Source: Nautilus pompilius (lineage: Eukaryota; Mollusca; Cephalopoda; Nautilida; Nautilidae). From it: 64,000 nt of DNA. Position 1 is the stretch's first letter; each line of letters begins with the position of its first letter. Positions 40,040-51,910 of this stretch are shown piece by piece. The position numbers were made by a program, and so were the translations under genes. The stretch lies in assembly GCA_018389105.1 (NCBI GenBank), contig JACATO010000970.1:67001-131000 (forward strand). The letters run 5' to 3'. Below the pieces are notes generated by a model that searched no databases, had not been told where the DNA came from, and was given only the letters and a program-made list of their open reading frames with translations.

Positions 40040-43000
40040 GTAAGTTTGCTGAAAATTATGCCAGGCATTGAGTTTCTTTTAAATAATTTCTCAAGCATTA
40101 TAATATTAAGGTTTCCACTCCTGGACAATTTCAAAAGTGCTGACAAACTGCAGTAGTTACTGAACTTTTATCAACCAATGTTGTGGTAAATTAAATCTCA
40201 AAGACATTTTTTCAAGTCATGAATACCAAAACAAACAAATGTAGATATAGAATTTGCTGAATGTTAATTGTCAAATGATTTTCTTATTAGAAAAGTAATG
40301 CAAGGAAGGAAAAGTAAGACTATTTTTCTGAAAGAAAAAAATAATAATATATTAGGTTGTTACAAAAGTTTTGTCGGTTTTTTTTACTGCAACAATGAGA
40401 CTACATATCGTTGCTGAACGTGAAGTTTATTAATGAAAGTCAGTTCCATTACAATCAATACACTTCTGCCAACGAGTTACAAGCGCATTTATACCATTTT
40501 GAATAAAATCTGGGTTTCTGGAGCCGATAAACTGTTGGAAGGCAGTTTCAATTGCTGCTTAGTGGAGAAGGATTTCATACAGAGGAAGCTGTTGAGGTGT
40601 TTGAAAAGATGGTGGTCTGTGGGAGAAAGGTCTGGTGAATAGGCTGGGTGATGGAGAACTTTGTACCCAAACTTATTCAGTTTCTGAAGAGTCACTTTTG
40701 CGACATGAGGATGAGCATTGTCAAGGAGCAGGATTGGGCTTCTTTGGTTCACCAATGCCACCTGTTGTTGGGAGAGTTGCTATTGAACATTTAATTCACG
40801 ACAGTACCTTTCAGCTGTGAAGGTTTCATCAGTTTGCAAAAAGTTATGGAAATGACAGCAGACAGTGACCATGACCTTTCTATGGGTGGAGGCTGGGTTT
40901 TGGAATGTGGTTAGGCGCCTTGTCTCTGCTGCGCCACTGTGCTGATCGTTTGTGATTGTCATAAAGGACCCATTTTTCATCGCACGTAATGATTTGGTCA
41001 AGAAATGGCTCACTTTTGCTTCTTATGACATGTGAAGAGCAGATCTCCAATCGATGATTTTGTTTTTGTCCATCCAACTCGTGAGGCACCCACTTGTCAA
41101 GCCTTTTCACCTGGCTGATTACATCAAGATGCCAGGAAACAGTTGCAGTGCTTACGTCAAGCTCTCCAGAAATTTCTCACACCGTTTTTCTTGAATCAGC
41201 TTCAACTGAGGTTTTCAGACTGTTGTCATCACAGCTGGAGGGACGGGACGTTCACTACCTTCCTTATCTTCGAGGATCACATCTCCTGATCGAAACTTTG
41301 CAAACCATCGTTGTACTGTGCGCTCATTTGCTGTGTCCTCCCCCCATACTTGCTTAATGTTACGAGTTGCCTCGCTCGCTTTGTGGCCTGGTTTGAACTC
41401 GTGAAGCAAAATGGCATGAAAAACTTTTTTATTCCCTGCTTCACTCAGAACCCCGAAACAAATATCCATTTTATGATTTTTAAAAGGGCAGGTTTTGCAT
41501 AATGCATGCCAGAGCACACGCTACAAAACCATATATAACTTATCCACATAAACCTCCACAAGCATGCAAAGCATGAACCCCAAAATAACATAATATAAAA
41601 CTGACAAAACATTTGTAACGACCAGATATTTGATGTATAATGATTTCAAGATTTTTGTTCAACTTTATCTTAGTTTTGTCTAAGTTAAGTAGACATAATT
41701 CAGTGAATAATTTTCAAAGAAATTAAAACTAGAAGATAGTTGTAGTTAACATGCAATTGGATTCTTTCAGGTCAGGTAATATTTTGTACAAGATAGAAAA
41801 ATTCCATTGAAACATTGAATTTTGCATTAATTTTTTTTTTAATGTCAACACACACACAAGAATGCATAGACAAATGCATAAAAAAGAGTGAAAATGCAAG
41901 AAAATACCAAACTTCAGGAATATCTCATTTTAACTGAAAGTCAGACTACCAGATTTTAAGACTCTTTTCTCAAATGACATTTATGCATGCTCTTAGTTTG
42001 GTTGCAATGCAAATGAGATAACTCCAATCTTAACTTAAGAATAAAGGCAGCTAGTTTCAAAATAATCCTTTTAGGTCAGCCTTTTCTGTTTGGATGCTTT
42101 GTGGACCCCCTTTTTTGACCTTCAAGATGGAAGATGTCTCGTAATTGTGGTTGTGTATGCTGCCTACATTGTTTCTTTAAAAACTTGGACAGTTTTGGAT
42201 AGAAAAAACAGAACTATAGTGCAGTGCATTGCCATAATAAGTTGGCAGCTACATTATTTCAATGTTTGTTGTGGGGGGAGGAGAATGTCAAAAACAAGCG
42301 ATAGAGTGGAATTATTTGTTGGTGTTTGGTAAGGCCACCTTTTGCAGCGCAAAAAGATTATCCTGATTCCTTCATATTCATATGAGAGCTTTATTCAATT
42401 GCATCACATTGTTAAGACATGGATGGATTTCTCACATGTGTTCACTCAGATTCATGTCAAGATTTTAAGTACCCAGTGAAGTGGAACAACTTGATGCCTA
42501 GTATGTAGTCTCATGAGATGCATGGAATGAAACACCATCCTGAAGAATTTGAACAGCAGATCTCAATATGCCTTGTTGGTAGATGATAGAAGATAGGTCT
42601 TTAAATTATCAATATATATCTGGAAACATTAAGTAATGGCATATTATTATCATGGCGTTACTGTTGAAGGTCTTTTAGGTCCCTTTGTTGCAGCAGTGAC
42701 ATTTATCTTAGTAAACATCACAATGATATTGATTGCAGGTCCAGAAAATGTTTATTTTTGACAGTGTTATTGCCTCTGTTTACCCTTTGAATAGCCTATA
42801 TTACAACCTTAGCTAAACTGAGAAATATGGTGAGTTGCACCTGCTTTTAGCATATTGATATTGCACACTGACTATCTGTCCACCTAGAAGTCAATACATT
42901 TTTTTCCTTTAAAAATTCAAAGGTATTTTGTTTTTTCTTTTGTTGTTGTTTCACATTTTTTAGTGTTTATCAAAGTATAACTATTCAATAATTTTCCAGG

Positions 43001-46000
43001 TGTATTTGGAAGAAAAGATGGGTAAACAAGCTGTTGGTTATATCTTCAACACTCACTTGCAGTCTTTTGAAGGTACATGGAATATCAGTGCTCTCCCCTT
43101 TAATATGCTGTCTATAATTCATTATTACTCATAATGTCGTCATATCTGTAATAAGACAGCATAAAGATGATAGTGATGGTGTATTTTGATTTCATCCTGT
43201 ATTATCTCTCTAACTATTGATAAATTAAAAGGAGATATAATGTTCCAAAGTTCTAACATCAAAATATTTGCAATGAAGATAATGCTTTTTCCATAATCTA
43301 CTTTTTAAAATATAAGCAGGATACATTTTCTCAAAATGTCTGATTCAGTTTTCTGCTGATGCTGTACCTCCAGCTTAAATGTTTTTTACTTTGGCACTCA
43401 CCAAGTAGATGTTAACACATCCTTAATATGTCAATTATTCTGATGTAATGATTATTTTTAAAAAGAAATGTCAGCAATTCTGGGTAGACTTAATTCAACT
43501 TTACTGAGCCAGAAAATGAAATTTAGTGAAATTCTTACATCTTTCATCAAAAACAAACAGAATTTTTTGCACTGCTGTTCTAGTAGACTTCAAATTAAGA
43601 TGTCTACCAAAATACTCACTGGTAGTGAAATAATAATTTCAGTTGACAAAACCATTAAGAGAGGGTTATGTCCATTTGTTTACTACTTAGAGTTCTTTTG
43701 TTACATTGTATCTTGGGAATTTTTTTTTTTTTTTAATTGTCAGTAAATAAGTTCTCTCACTTTCACAACTGAAAGCTTCAGTTTGTCCAAAGTTAACAAA
43801 AGCACAAACTCGCACAGTTGCAGATTGTGTGCAAGATGCTTTTGCAAAGACAAAAGGTGAGGATGCTAGAATGGCTTGCACTATCTCTAAATCTAAACCC
43901 AAGCTGGATGGCTATTGGAAGGTGTATAGCAGGATGGGAACCAATGAAAACTCTAAGTCAGTCAGAAATGGTCAGGTTAAACAGTGGAAGTCAACCTCTA
44001 ATATTGTATAAGCAGATCAGAAAATGTTAAATAAATTGATCAAAAACCAAATTTTTAATAATGCCAACAATTTAGTAGTTTTAGATTCTGAGTTTTATCT
44101 GTCAGATCAAATGTATTACCAGCAGAAAAAAAAAATAAAACTTCACTAGTATGTCTTATGTGGTCATTGAATTTGTTTGTAGTTATAAAATAAATGTAAT
44201 GTGCGATTTTTAGCTACAATATCAGTGCATGATGTCACTTTTAGGTGGCTCTTGTCTTCCAGAGTGATGTTTGACTTGACTAAAGGTCGAATAGCTGTCT
44301 TGCGAACAACCACTGATTGGACTGGTTTCTCAGTCTGTGTGGAAACATTTTGTCCTTTCTTACCAGCCTGATATTTCTATTTGAAATAGAATTTGTTATA
44401 ACAATAACTATGCTGAACTGACCTGGAACATTTTTAACATTGCGTTACTTAGATATTGTTTACGAGTGCTCGCTTTTTGTGTGAAGATTCTTTGACATTA
44501 CTCATAATTCCATGCCAAAATTGTAAGTGTAACTGCTTAAATCTCTGAAAAACTGTTTATTATGCCATATTGGGACTAATGCTTGCAGCAAATAGCCAAC
44601 ACGATTATCACCTCAAGCTTTAAAACAATACTCAGTGTTCATTGTGTTACAGTGCACATAATGCCAATTAATCAGTGTTTTGTTGACACATGGACTGCAC
44701 AATAAACACTCTTAATACAGACATTTCTTGAAGAGATGCAATTATAGTATAATGGAGCAATCAGCATCATCAACTGCACATTCTGCCATATTTTTTCTGA
44801 CTGCAGAATGCTGTTTTGACAAAAAGAATGATATAGAAAATAAACAAAATATTTAAAACATTGCATTAGTCATAATATCATAATTCTTAATTGAAAAAAA
44901 AATTCTGGCATGCTGATATTGTCTGTAGCTGTTTTTCTCCTTTTTAGGAAATTCAAAAGTGCTGGAGAAACAGCTGGATGACATCTTTCAGTGGACAGTG
45001 CAGTTTAAGGAAAAAACAGCAGAAGCGAATGACTCAGTAAAATTTGATATCCTTTGTGGGGACTTAAACTTTGACAATATGTCTCCAGGTAAGCAGCCAA
45101 TCTTCCTTACTGAAGCTGCTTACAGATTATTAGAAATTACAGTGTTGGGTAGGTGTGGAATAAAATAGGTTTACTATGCATTTCTCTGTAAAGAACAAGT
45201 TGACATTAGCCCTTGAAATATTTCTACAATGACCTAAGGGATGAGGTTTACTTAAAACATGCTTTGCATGACATGCAAATATTTAAAATAGTGTTGATAA
45301 GCATTTTTTTTTTTTTGTTGTTGTTGCTAGGGATGGTTTTATTTAACCTGCGAGGTCTTCCCCGATCACTGATCAGAGCTAAAATAAACAAATAGGAGTA
45401 AAATCTGTTTTCTATTCCTCTGCTGATCATCCTAGGCTGGATCTTAGTATGTACATTCCTAGCATCTCGTCTCTCATTTTTTTTTTGGTGTGGTGCTAAT
45501 GTTGGGGTATGTATGTGAAAGTTGCATTTGTGTGTTTGGGAGCTGGGTCGGTTCCACAACCGGCCGCCACAGCTGTTTATAAGTGAGGCCTTATTTCGAC
45601 CTGTGTGTTGTATGTTTGTTCCTCAACCTAGCGAGAGCAGCGGGCTACCCAACTCCTTCGTATTGCACGGCAGGAGGGGTAGGTTTCTCCAGGGTGGACT
45701 CTCTAGAACAGAGTTTTCTCTCTGTGTATCCTTGAACTGAGGGGGAAGGTTTGGGCCACTGTTTATTATTTTTTTAATTTCCAATTGGAGTATAGGATGG
45801 GGTAGGTTCTATTTTTATTTTGCGAGATGATGGATGGAGACATGTTCTCCCTTCGTTTCCTGGTCTTTGTTACTCAGTCCTCCCTCATTGGGAAATCGGA
45901 GATTCCATGATTCTTGTTTGGAAAAATCAGTTGATCTTTTTGATCACTGTTTATCCCACATAGGGGGACCAAAGGTTCCCTAGCTGGCGGTCAAGCCAGG

Positions 46001-49000
46001 AAGTAGCCCGACCGTTGTGGTGATTGTCATCACAACGGTTGGTGCCCCATTCCACACCACTTTCAATGGTTCTTCAGTCTTTAGGATGTTATTTGGACTT
46101 ATATGGGTGGAATTAGGAACGAAGAAAGAATCATGGTTAGTCCATTAGGGGATTGTTTGGGGTGGAGTACATTACAAATAAATAGAGGCTTACACTGATA
46201 AAGGGTTGGGGTTGGGATTATTATTATTATTATTATTATTTTTTAAAATAAATGAATTATTTATATTTAAAGAGATTCATAATAGGAATTTACATTGAAT
46301 TATAATAAAGTTGAAGAAGTCCAGGATCAAAAAGACACTTGAAAAGAGTCATTAAGTTCTTATATATTTCCTAGACGGAAGAGGATTTATTAAGTCCAAT
46401 AACAAATAGAATTAAATGTAAAGTAAATCAAATGAAAGAAGAAGGATAGAAGAAAAGAAGTAAATAGAAGAAGTAAGGAAGAAAGAGACAGAAAGAGTTT
46501 CTTCTGTTTCAGGAAACTAAGATGTATTCATCTGAAAAAGAAAGATTAAAAACATACAAAGCAAGGAATGGGTTGACTCAGGCGGTTGGTCTAAGGTGAT
46601 ATTTGAAGATGGTGAAATGTCAGAGTGTAGTTGTAATTGTTTTTGAGATGTTATGTGACCTAAGGTATTATTAATAAGCCAAGTGGATGAATAGATTATT
46701 CTGTCATTTATACTAGACTTCATGGCTGTATATTTTTGTTGTAACCAATGTGTTATGTAGTTTTGAAAGAGGTGTTTTGTTGAGGTAGGTTGACCGCCTT
46801 CTAAAGCCTTCCGGCTACCCCAAAGCTATCCGCTGAGCGGTGAAATCCAGAAAGTTCGAAAGGCAGTCCTTTTTAGTTCTATTGTTAAATTTTTGGAGTT
46901 TGTTTACTTTTTTTTTTGAAATTACAAATTATTATTGGCTGTGGTGTTGGTTCTCTCTGTTCAGTTTCTCAAACTTTTATTCAGCTGATGCCAGACTCTG
47001 GACACACCCATTATTTGATCTTTATGAAGATGTTGCTAAAACAAGGCCTGGAGAAGATGAATCATGGACTGTAGGTAAATAAGAAAACAAAATTGTATTT
47101 TAAAAGAACAATAAATAATGGAAACTTTATATCATTGTAGTTATGAAAATACTTTTCTCTTTTTTTTTTTTTTGGCCAGATCTCCAGGGTCCTACTTAGT
47201 GTGAATTAAAATAGCGTGTAAAGCCAGTAACTGATTCTTGATCTTTGGTGAGTCTGTTTGGATTGTAGCATAAATTCTAAGATTGGATAAGCTATATACT
47301 GTAGATTGAAATCATTATAATAAACATTAAACAAATATAGACTAGATATATAAATACTCTTTATGAAAAAGTAAATGCAATACTAATTCATCTGTGATAT
47401 CATATGAGAAATCTTGAAGTCATGTCAACTGTGTCTACATGATGTCAAAGGTTATATTTCATTCTGCTTTGCTGTTTTCCATAGCAACCTCTTGATTTCA
47501 TGCACCATTTCATAGTATTTATCTAATAATTTTCTTTTATTGAATTCTTAAAGTTTTGCAGTGTGTTTTCTTAAAACATGGGGATGAATTGATAGGATAA
47601 TTTGTCTTCATTTTACAAAACAAAATTATTTTAGAAGAAAAACTAGTAGCCATATTGCATTGCACAGTGAAGGTTTTGTTGTTGTTGTTTTCTATTGTGA
47701 AACTTAGGAACAGAGCTTAGACCAGCATTTTTACAGGACGAACTAATTTCTACCTCAGAAGGACTGAGAAACACACTACTGAGCCCACAACTCCGACACC
47801 AGTACCTCGTTGATGCAAATATCAGAACGTCAACAATGTCTGAAATTTGTTCCACTGATTTAAAATTGCATACTGATGACGACGATAGCAAGAGCAGCGA
47901 AGCATATCAGCATGTTGCCGGAAGGAGACGAATTGATTATATCTTGTACAGGCGGTGCCATCCCATAGTAAGTATGATTTTCATGCTGCTTACAGATAGA
48001 AGATTCTGTGAACAGTTAAGTGGATTAGGTATTAGGGGAGAAATTTTAATTCCAGCTGGTTGCAGCTATAACAAAAAAAAAAGTGGTTTTTAGAAGCTCG
48101 TAAAACTTCACTTATTTTAAAGTGGGACTGCCAGACCTCATCTGCAAGGTAGGCATGATATCCTCCAGAGAACTGCTGGCTGTGGAAAACTTCCATAGGA
48201 GTTTAAGTTAATGGATGGAGGTGGGGGGGGCATGAAGAAAGCTGACACTAGAATGATGTATTTAGATATTTTAACTATATTTGGACATCTTTTTTCAACA
48301 GAAAGTCTCTTGTTGTTCCTTTTTAAGATTAGTTTTTTGTAAATGGGCTGCACTAGGCAAAAAAGTTTATCTTTAATGACTAATGTAAAAAAAAAACCAA
48401 AATTGCCATGTTTATATGGGATTTACATGACATTTGCTCTTTTTAAAATATTTAAGGTCATGTGAATACTGTGTAAAGGTGATCTTTTTGTTTTTTGTTA
48501 GTCATTAAAGTTAAGGCAATTGTTCATCTGCTTTTTAAAGAGTTTTTGTCTCGCATAACAGGTGGTGTATGATACTTCAAAATCTTATGACAAGAAGCAG
48601 ATTGCAGTATATTTGGTGCACAAGTAAATGCTTTCACTGCTCTCATATTTTCGTAAAGATAACAATGTAAAAATGGTGATAAGAACTACACGTTATTTTA
48701 ATATGCATCAAGTTTCTTCTGCCTTCTTCTAGAATTGACTTTGCATACCCTACTTATATGCCTATTCTAGTTTAATTCTGTGCTTCAAAATATTTCAAGC
48801 AAAAGCATAAAATTTTCTGTAATTTAATTATTGGAGCAGGGTTTTGTCAAATCTGAAAAGTTTCTATTCACTGATAATTAAAATGTTCCCACAATGCAAC
48901 GCTTTGGAAGTTGACGATATGTTGGCTCTAGTATAACTAGACTACAAGCTGACTGCTGCAAAGAAAGAACAGTGGTTGTAGGGAGTTCTTAATTATCCTC

Positions 49001-49199
49001 AGTGAAAGACATTATGGATTCCACTATGCTTTAAGTTAAGAACCTAGTGCCTGCCATTAAAGTTGGCAATAATTAGCTGCCATTTTTGTTTGCTTGTGTT
49101 TTTCAGACTGTGTCGCACTACAACTTTGTTACTAAGCTTGCTTCCCTGACTGACCACATTCCAGTCACCATGACTTTTAACGCCTCTGAGACTGCCTGA
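39104..49199 (+). CDS. SMPD3: Neutral sphingomyelinase 2-like, six coding exons
   Basis: Predicted membrane sphingomyelin phosphodiesterase of the DNase-I-fold nSMase2 family, which cleaves sphingomyelin to ceramide and phosphocholine on the inner leaflet of plasma and Golgi membranes and needs Mg2+. Exons 39,104-40,039, 43,000-43,072, 44,948-45,088, 46,985-47,074, 47,708-47,967 and 49,107-49,199 join in phase to 530 residues. Two hydrophobic segments (about 27-43 and 57-88) match the membrane-inserted N-terminus. Catalytic blocks are present: TANVCLLP (Asn116), FQE (Glu237), NSG (275-277), NTHL (His331), CGDLNFDN (Asp375, Asn377), RRIDYIL (Asp490) and LTDH (His517). The linker before Glu237 is shorter than in the 655-residue human enzyme. 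Met7 (39,122) is an alternative start. Both DK-switch positions appear substituted (Cys301, Met306). Sister paralogue SMPD2/SMPD4 is unlikely: the N-terminal hairpin and ANVCLLP context fit SMPD3. Confidence 0.9.
40352..41626 (-). mobile_element. Complete-length mariner element, 1,275 bp
   Basis: Inserted in intron 1. Its 32-bp terminal inverted repeats (40,352-40,383 and 41,595-41,626) match at about 26 positions and share GTTACAAA and TTTTGTC cores. TA flanks both ends (40,350-40,351 and 41,627-41,628), the expected mariner target duplication. Length is typical for mariner. It lies on the strand opposite the host gene. The transposase inside is broken, so the copy cannot mobilise itself, but it keeps both ends. 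Confidence 0.92.
40430..41517 (-). pseudogene. Mariner transposase, broken
   Basis: Read on the minus strand from 41,517 to the stop at 40,430-40,432. In order: a helix-turn-helix region (HKASEATRNIKQVWGEDTAN, then VQRWFAKFRSGD), LDKWVPHEL, ITCDEKWVLYDN with the first catalytic Asp, LLLDNAHPHVAK with the second, and SPDLSPTDHHLFKHL with the third exactly 34 residues later (the mariner DD34D signature). It is close to the mariner lineage from which the primate SETMAR transposase domain derives. Frameshifts occur near 41,200, 40,900 and 40,500, and there is an in-frame TAG at 40,780-40,782, so it is inactive. The catalytic triad itself is retained. Confidence 0.9.
42320..42620 (-). pseudogene. 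Tc1-like transposase 3' fragment in intron 1
   Basis: The segment beginning GGCCACCTTTTGCAGCGCAA reads FCAAKGGL on the minus strand, like the C-terminal AAKGGHT motif of Tc1 transposases. It resembles the 3' part of the Tc1 relic at 13,404. A second shared phrase, CAATATGCCTTGTTG near 42,568, matches CAGTATGCCTTGTTG at 13,675 with similar spacing. Heavily decayed. Confidence 0.45.
43000..43072 (+). CDS. SMPD3: nSMase2-like exon 2
   Basis: 73 bp between acceptor TTTTCCAG and donor GTACAT; ends in phase 1. It codes for residues 313-336 plus the first base of 337, including VGYIFNTHLQ. The His of THL (331) is one of the conserved active-site histidine positions of the family. Confidence 0.9.
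43751..44011 (+). other. Coding-like segment of unknown origin in intron 2
   Basis: An 87-codon open frame ending in TAA with protein-like composition: it reads TVADCVQDAFAKTKGEDARM, then SKSKPKLDGYWKVYSRMG and VKQWKST. Lys/Ser-rich helices and a KLDGYWKVY core look like selected coding sequence and not intron noise, but I recognise no family. It sits between exons 2 and 3 of the sphingomyelinase gene on the same strand without good splice sites. It could be a processed-pseudogene fragment, a transposon scrap or part of a nested gene. Confidence 0.3.
44948..45088 (+). CDS. SMPD3: nSMase2-like exon 3
   Basis: 141 bp between acceptor TTTTTAG and donor GTAAGC, phase 1 to phase 1. It codes for residues 337-383 with the DILCGDLNFDN block, which carries the conserved catalytic Asp375 and metal or phosphate ligand Asn377. 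Confidence 0.93.
45330..46850. mobile_element. Candidate unclassified insertion in intron 3
   Basis: This block differs from its CpG-poor, AT-rich surroundings. It has balanced composition with clustered CpG (45,540-46,060), a short inverted pair ACCGTTGTGGTGATTGTCATCACAACGGT at 46,012-46,040 written here only as its two arms ACCGTTGTG and CACAACGGT, a (TTA)n tract at about 46,219-46,240, and A/G-rich sequence to 46,500. No reverse transcriptase or transposase frame is seen and boundaries are approximate. It could be an LTR, a non-autonomous element or a decayed retroelement 3' end. Confidence 0.35.
46985..47074 (+). CDS. SMPD3: nSMase2-like exon 4
   Basis: 90 bp, phase 1 to phase 1, acceptor TTTATTCAG and donor GTAAAT. 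It codes for ADARLWTHPLFDLYEDV and PGEDESWTVG, aligning with the FTHYRDPCR and GPGEEKPWAIG blocks of vertebrate SMPD3. An upstream AG (about 46,969) would shift the frame and is rejected. Confidence 0.88.
   Translation: MMPDSGHTHYLIFMKMLLKQGLEKMNHGL
47708..47967 (+). CDS. SMPD3: nSMase2-like exon 5
   Basis: 260 bp, phase 1 to phase 0, acceptor AACTTAG and donor GTAAGT. It codes for GTELRPAFLQDELIS, a divergent acidic stretch (HTDDDDSKSSEA) and the conserved GRRRIDYIL motif (Asp490). The acidic loop lies where vertebrate enzymes also have a variable insertion. Confidence 0.9.
49107..49199 (+). CDS. SMPD3: nSMase2-like exon 6 (terminal coding exon)
   Basis: Acceptor TGTTTTTCAG; phase 0 start; stop TGA at 49,197-49,199. 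It codes for residues 501-530 with KLASLTDHIPVTM. The Asp-His pair (516-517) is the general-base motif of the family. Direct joining from exon 5 gives an uninterrupted alignment. Confidence 0.9.
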   Translation, partial: TVSHYNFVTKLASLTDHIPVTMTFNASETA

Positions 49200-50041
49200 A
49201 CTTAGCTCCAAAATTTTATAGGGAAGTGGTCTAGGGTCATCTCTAGAAAAAGCGGGAGCCATCAGTTAGTTACTGCCTGCATTAGCAGTTATCCGAGTAG
49301 ATTTTTTTTTTAGTTTTGTCATAGTTCAAAAACCAAACTTTCCAAATCTATATTTTACTGTGTTCATTGGGAAGTAAACTTACAGGTAATCAGGGATACA
49401 CTTTGATCAATATTTTTTTTTTTAAATCTATGCAATGATTTTCAGTAAAACAAAGAATTGCTAAATCTGGCTGGAGTATAGGCCGCCACTCTTATGATTA
49501 AATGTTTTGTCTAGACCAGGGGCTTTCAGACTGGGATCCAAGAAAGCTTGCAGGGGTTCTATGAGGTATTTTCATGACATTTTCTGGTTTTTTTCCCTAC
49601 GTTTCCCCTAAAAGAAGAAAAAAGGCCTAAGAAAATTTCAAAAGCTTGTTCACCCTATCCACAGGATATCAAGAAACATAATGAAATCAAGATAACTTAG
49701 TAACAAATGAGTACTGGTTAATCCAACTTCTCAACTGCAATACAGAAGGAATTTACAAGCTTGCTGCAGTGATGCTGTCTTCAGTTCATGTGATACATAC
49801 AGTATAAGAAGCAGAGGCTGGAAATAATATGGTGAGGCACTAGTATGAATCAATAAAATAGTAAACAGGTTTTTTTAAAAAGTTATTCACAGCAACATAA
49901 AAAGAAAAAAAAACAAGCAGTAGATGCAGAGGACACATTATGGTTTTAAGAACATTATGCCATGATAATTTGAATAAAGGTGCAATAACTCGTAGATGAT
50001 GTATGGATTAAATACACATGATAATGACAGTGTTACTGTCT
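49200..50041. other. 3' flank of nSMase2-like gene
   Basis: Possible 3' untranslated region. AATAAA hexamers occur at 49,852-49,857 and 49,973-49,978; another lies far downstream at 52,597-52,602. A hAT-type left end begins at 49,517 (CAGGGGCTTTCAGACTGGG) preceded by the palindrome GTCTAGAC, a typical hAT Charlie/Buster-like target. No matching right end was found. Confidence 0.45.
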
Positions 50042-50117
50042 TCATGCTGGCAAGCTGTTTATTATTTTTCCCATCATCTTTACTGTATTTAATAATGAGT
50101 GCGTGACTTCCACCAGC

Positions 50118-51910
50118 ATGGATCGGTGGCTACAAACCAGCAAGTTTAAAGTGAGCACTGAAAAAGAAAACAAGAAAAACGATACCAGTTCCAGTGCTGC
50201 TGCTGTGTCATCTACTTCTATGTTGTGTGTGGTGACCTTGGTGCAACTACCTACTGCGAATAGCACAGGTAGGAAAACAGAAATATGATTGGGGGGATTA
50301 CCACTTTGGTTGCCCCTTGGACAGATAATAAAGACGAACCAAATGGACCGTGTGTTGGATCGAACAAGTATTGAGTAACAGTAGTCTGAACCTTGCAAAT
50401 TACGGAGAACATCCTGAAATCAAATCATTACTCCTAGTATCTTGAAAGAGGATATGCGGAACTTCATCAGAAGGGGCAGAAAAAGGTGCATTTTGTAAAT
50501 GTCTGTGTGACGATAATAAAAATACACCTGTAGATTCTTATCACAGAAGGAGCAGGTGAAGCTGATATACTATCACAGAAAGTCTGATGGAGCCACGTGC
50601 AAAAGGTTTGGCAGTTTGCATGATAGATGAAAGATTTAGCAAGGAAATTGATTGTGTGCCACAGTTTCAAGACATACAAAGAATGTGTCAGCCTAAAGGC
50701 TTAAGACTGAGTCTAACAGGTTTCTCACTTCAAGTGGATGAATCCACTGATGTTGCAGGTTCGGCCATCTTGTGTTTGTGTGCTATATACATGAATCTTC
50801 TATTTAAGAAATTATGCTTATTTGCAAACCTCTTCCGGCCAAAACCACGGGTGGAGAAATATTTAAAATAGTTGATAAACATGAAATGTCTTTGAATTTG
50901 TTTTCTAGTATATGTACTGATGGAGCTGAGGCTATGGTTGGAAAAATTTCAGGTACTATGGCATGCATCCAAAATATAGCTCCACTTTAAGCCCTCTTCA
51001 TCGTCATGTACCTGCATTGAAACATATGCCACAAGAACTAAAAGATGTACTCAACAGAGTACTCAAAATTGCTTATTCTATGAAATCAAGACCACTTAAA
51101 TTCTCCAATATTTAATGGGAAGTCTGCATAAAACATTAGTACTTCATTCCATCATGGACAAGTGTTGGTTCAATTTTATGAATTACAAGAAGAGATAAGG
51201 TATTTTTTTATCTGAACATCTGTTTGAGTTGGCATACAAATTAAGTAACAAATGTTGGATGCAGAAGATAGCATACATGATGGATATTCTTGCACATCTA
51301 AGTGAACTTAATATTACATTGCAAAGTATGGTTTCAAATATTTCCAAAGTTTAAGGTAAAATAGATTCAGTTCTATTGAAACTTAAACTTTGGGGTGAGC
51401 GTGTTTCTATGGAAAAATCTTGAATGTTTATTGAGTCTCAACGATTTCATATTAACATATAATGTTTTCCTCGATGAAAGTGTAAAAAGACTGTGGTTCA
51501 ACACCTGTCTGACTTGCATACAGCAGTTAGTGAATATTTTCCGCCTCCAACAGAAGCATTAGATTGGGTTCAAAATCTTTTTGTTGCATCTGGAAATAAT
51601 ATATCTGAATTTACCACTAAAAGAGAGGCACTGCCTTACTGATACTTTAACTGATTTTATATTAAAAAAACAGTTTCATCAAGTGGAAATTACGAATTTA
51701 TGGATTCATCTTTCAAAAAATTATCCTGAAATTGCCAGTTGTGCCTTGAAATTTATAATCTTTGTGATAGATCCTTCTTTTACTATGACAACAGAAACTA
51801 AATATAAAAATAGGCTGAATGCGGAAGATGATATGCACTTTCAATTAGCAACAGTTGTTCCAGATGTTCAACTTCTATGCAAGGAAAAGCAAGCACATCC
51901 AAGCCATTGA
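50118..51910 (+). pseudogene. Decayed ZBED/SCAND3-like hAT transposase
   Basis: The + strand begins MDRWLQTSKFK at 50,118, like the start of ZBED-type hAT proteins. It then shows LQVDESTDVAGSAILCLCAI near 50,730, TDGAEAMVGKISG near 50,920, AHLSELNITLQ near 51,295 and SEYFPPP near 51,533, in the family's order. At least ten stops and frameshifts separate these blocks. The LQVDESTD and TDGA-AMVG motifs are hallmark catalytic-region blocks of this hAT group. The C-terminal dimerisation block is eroded. It lies directly 3' of the sphingomyelinase gene, same strand, without evidence of joint expression. Confidence 0.8.
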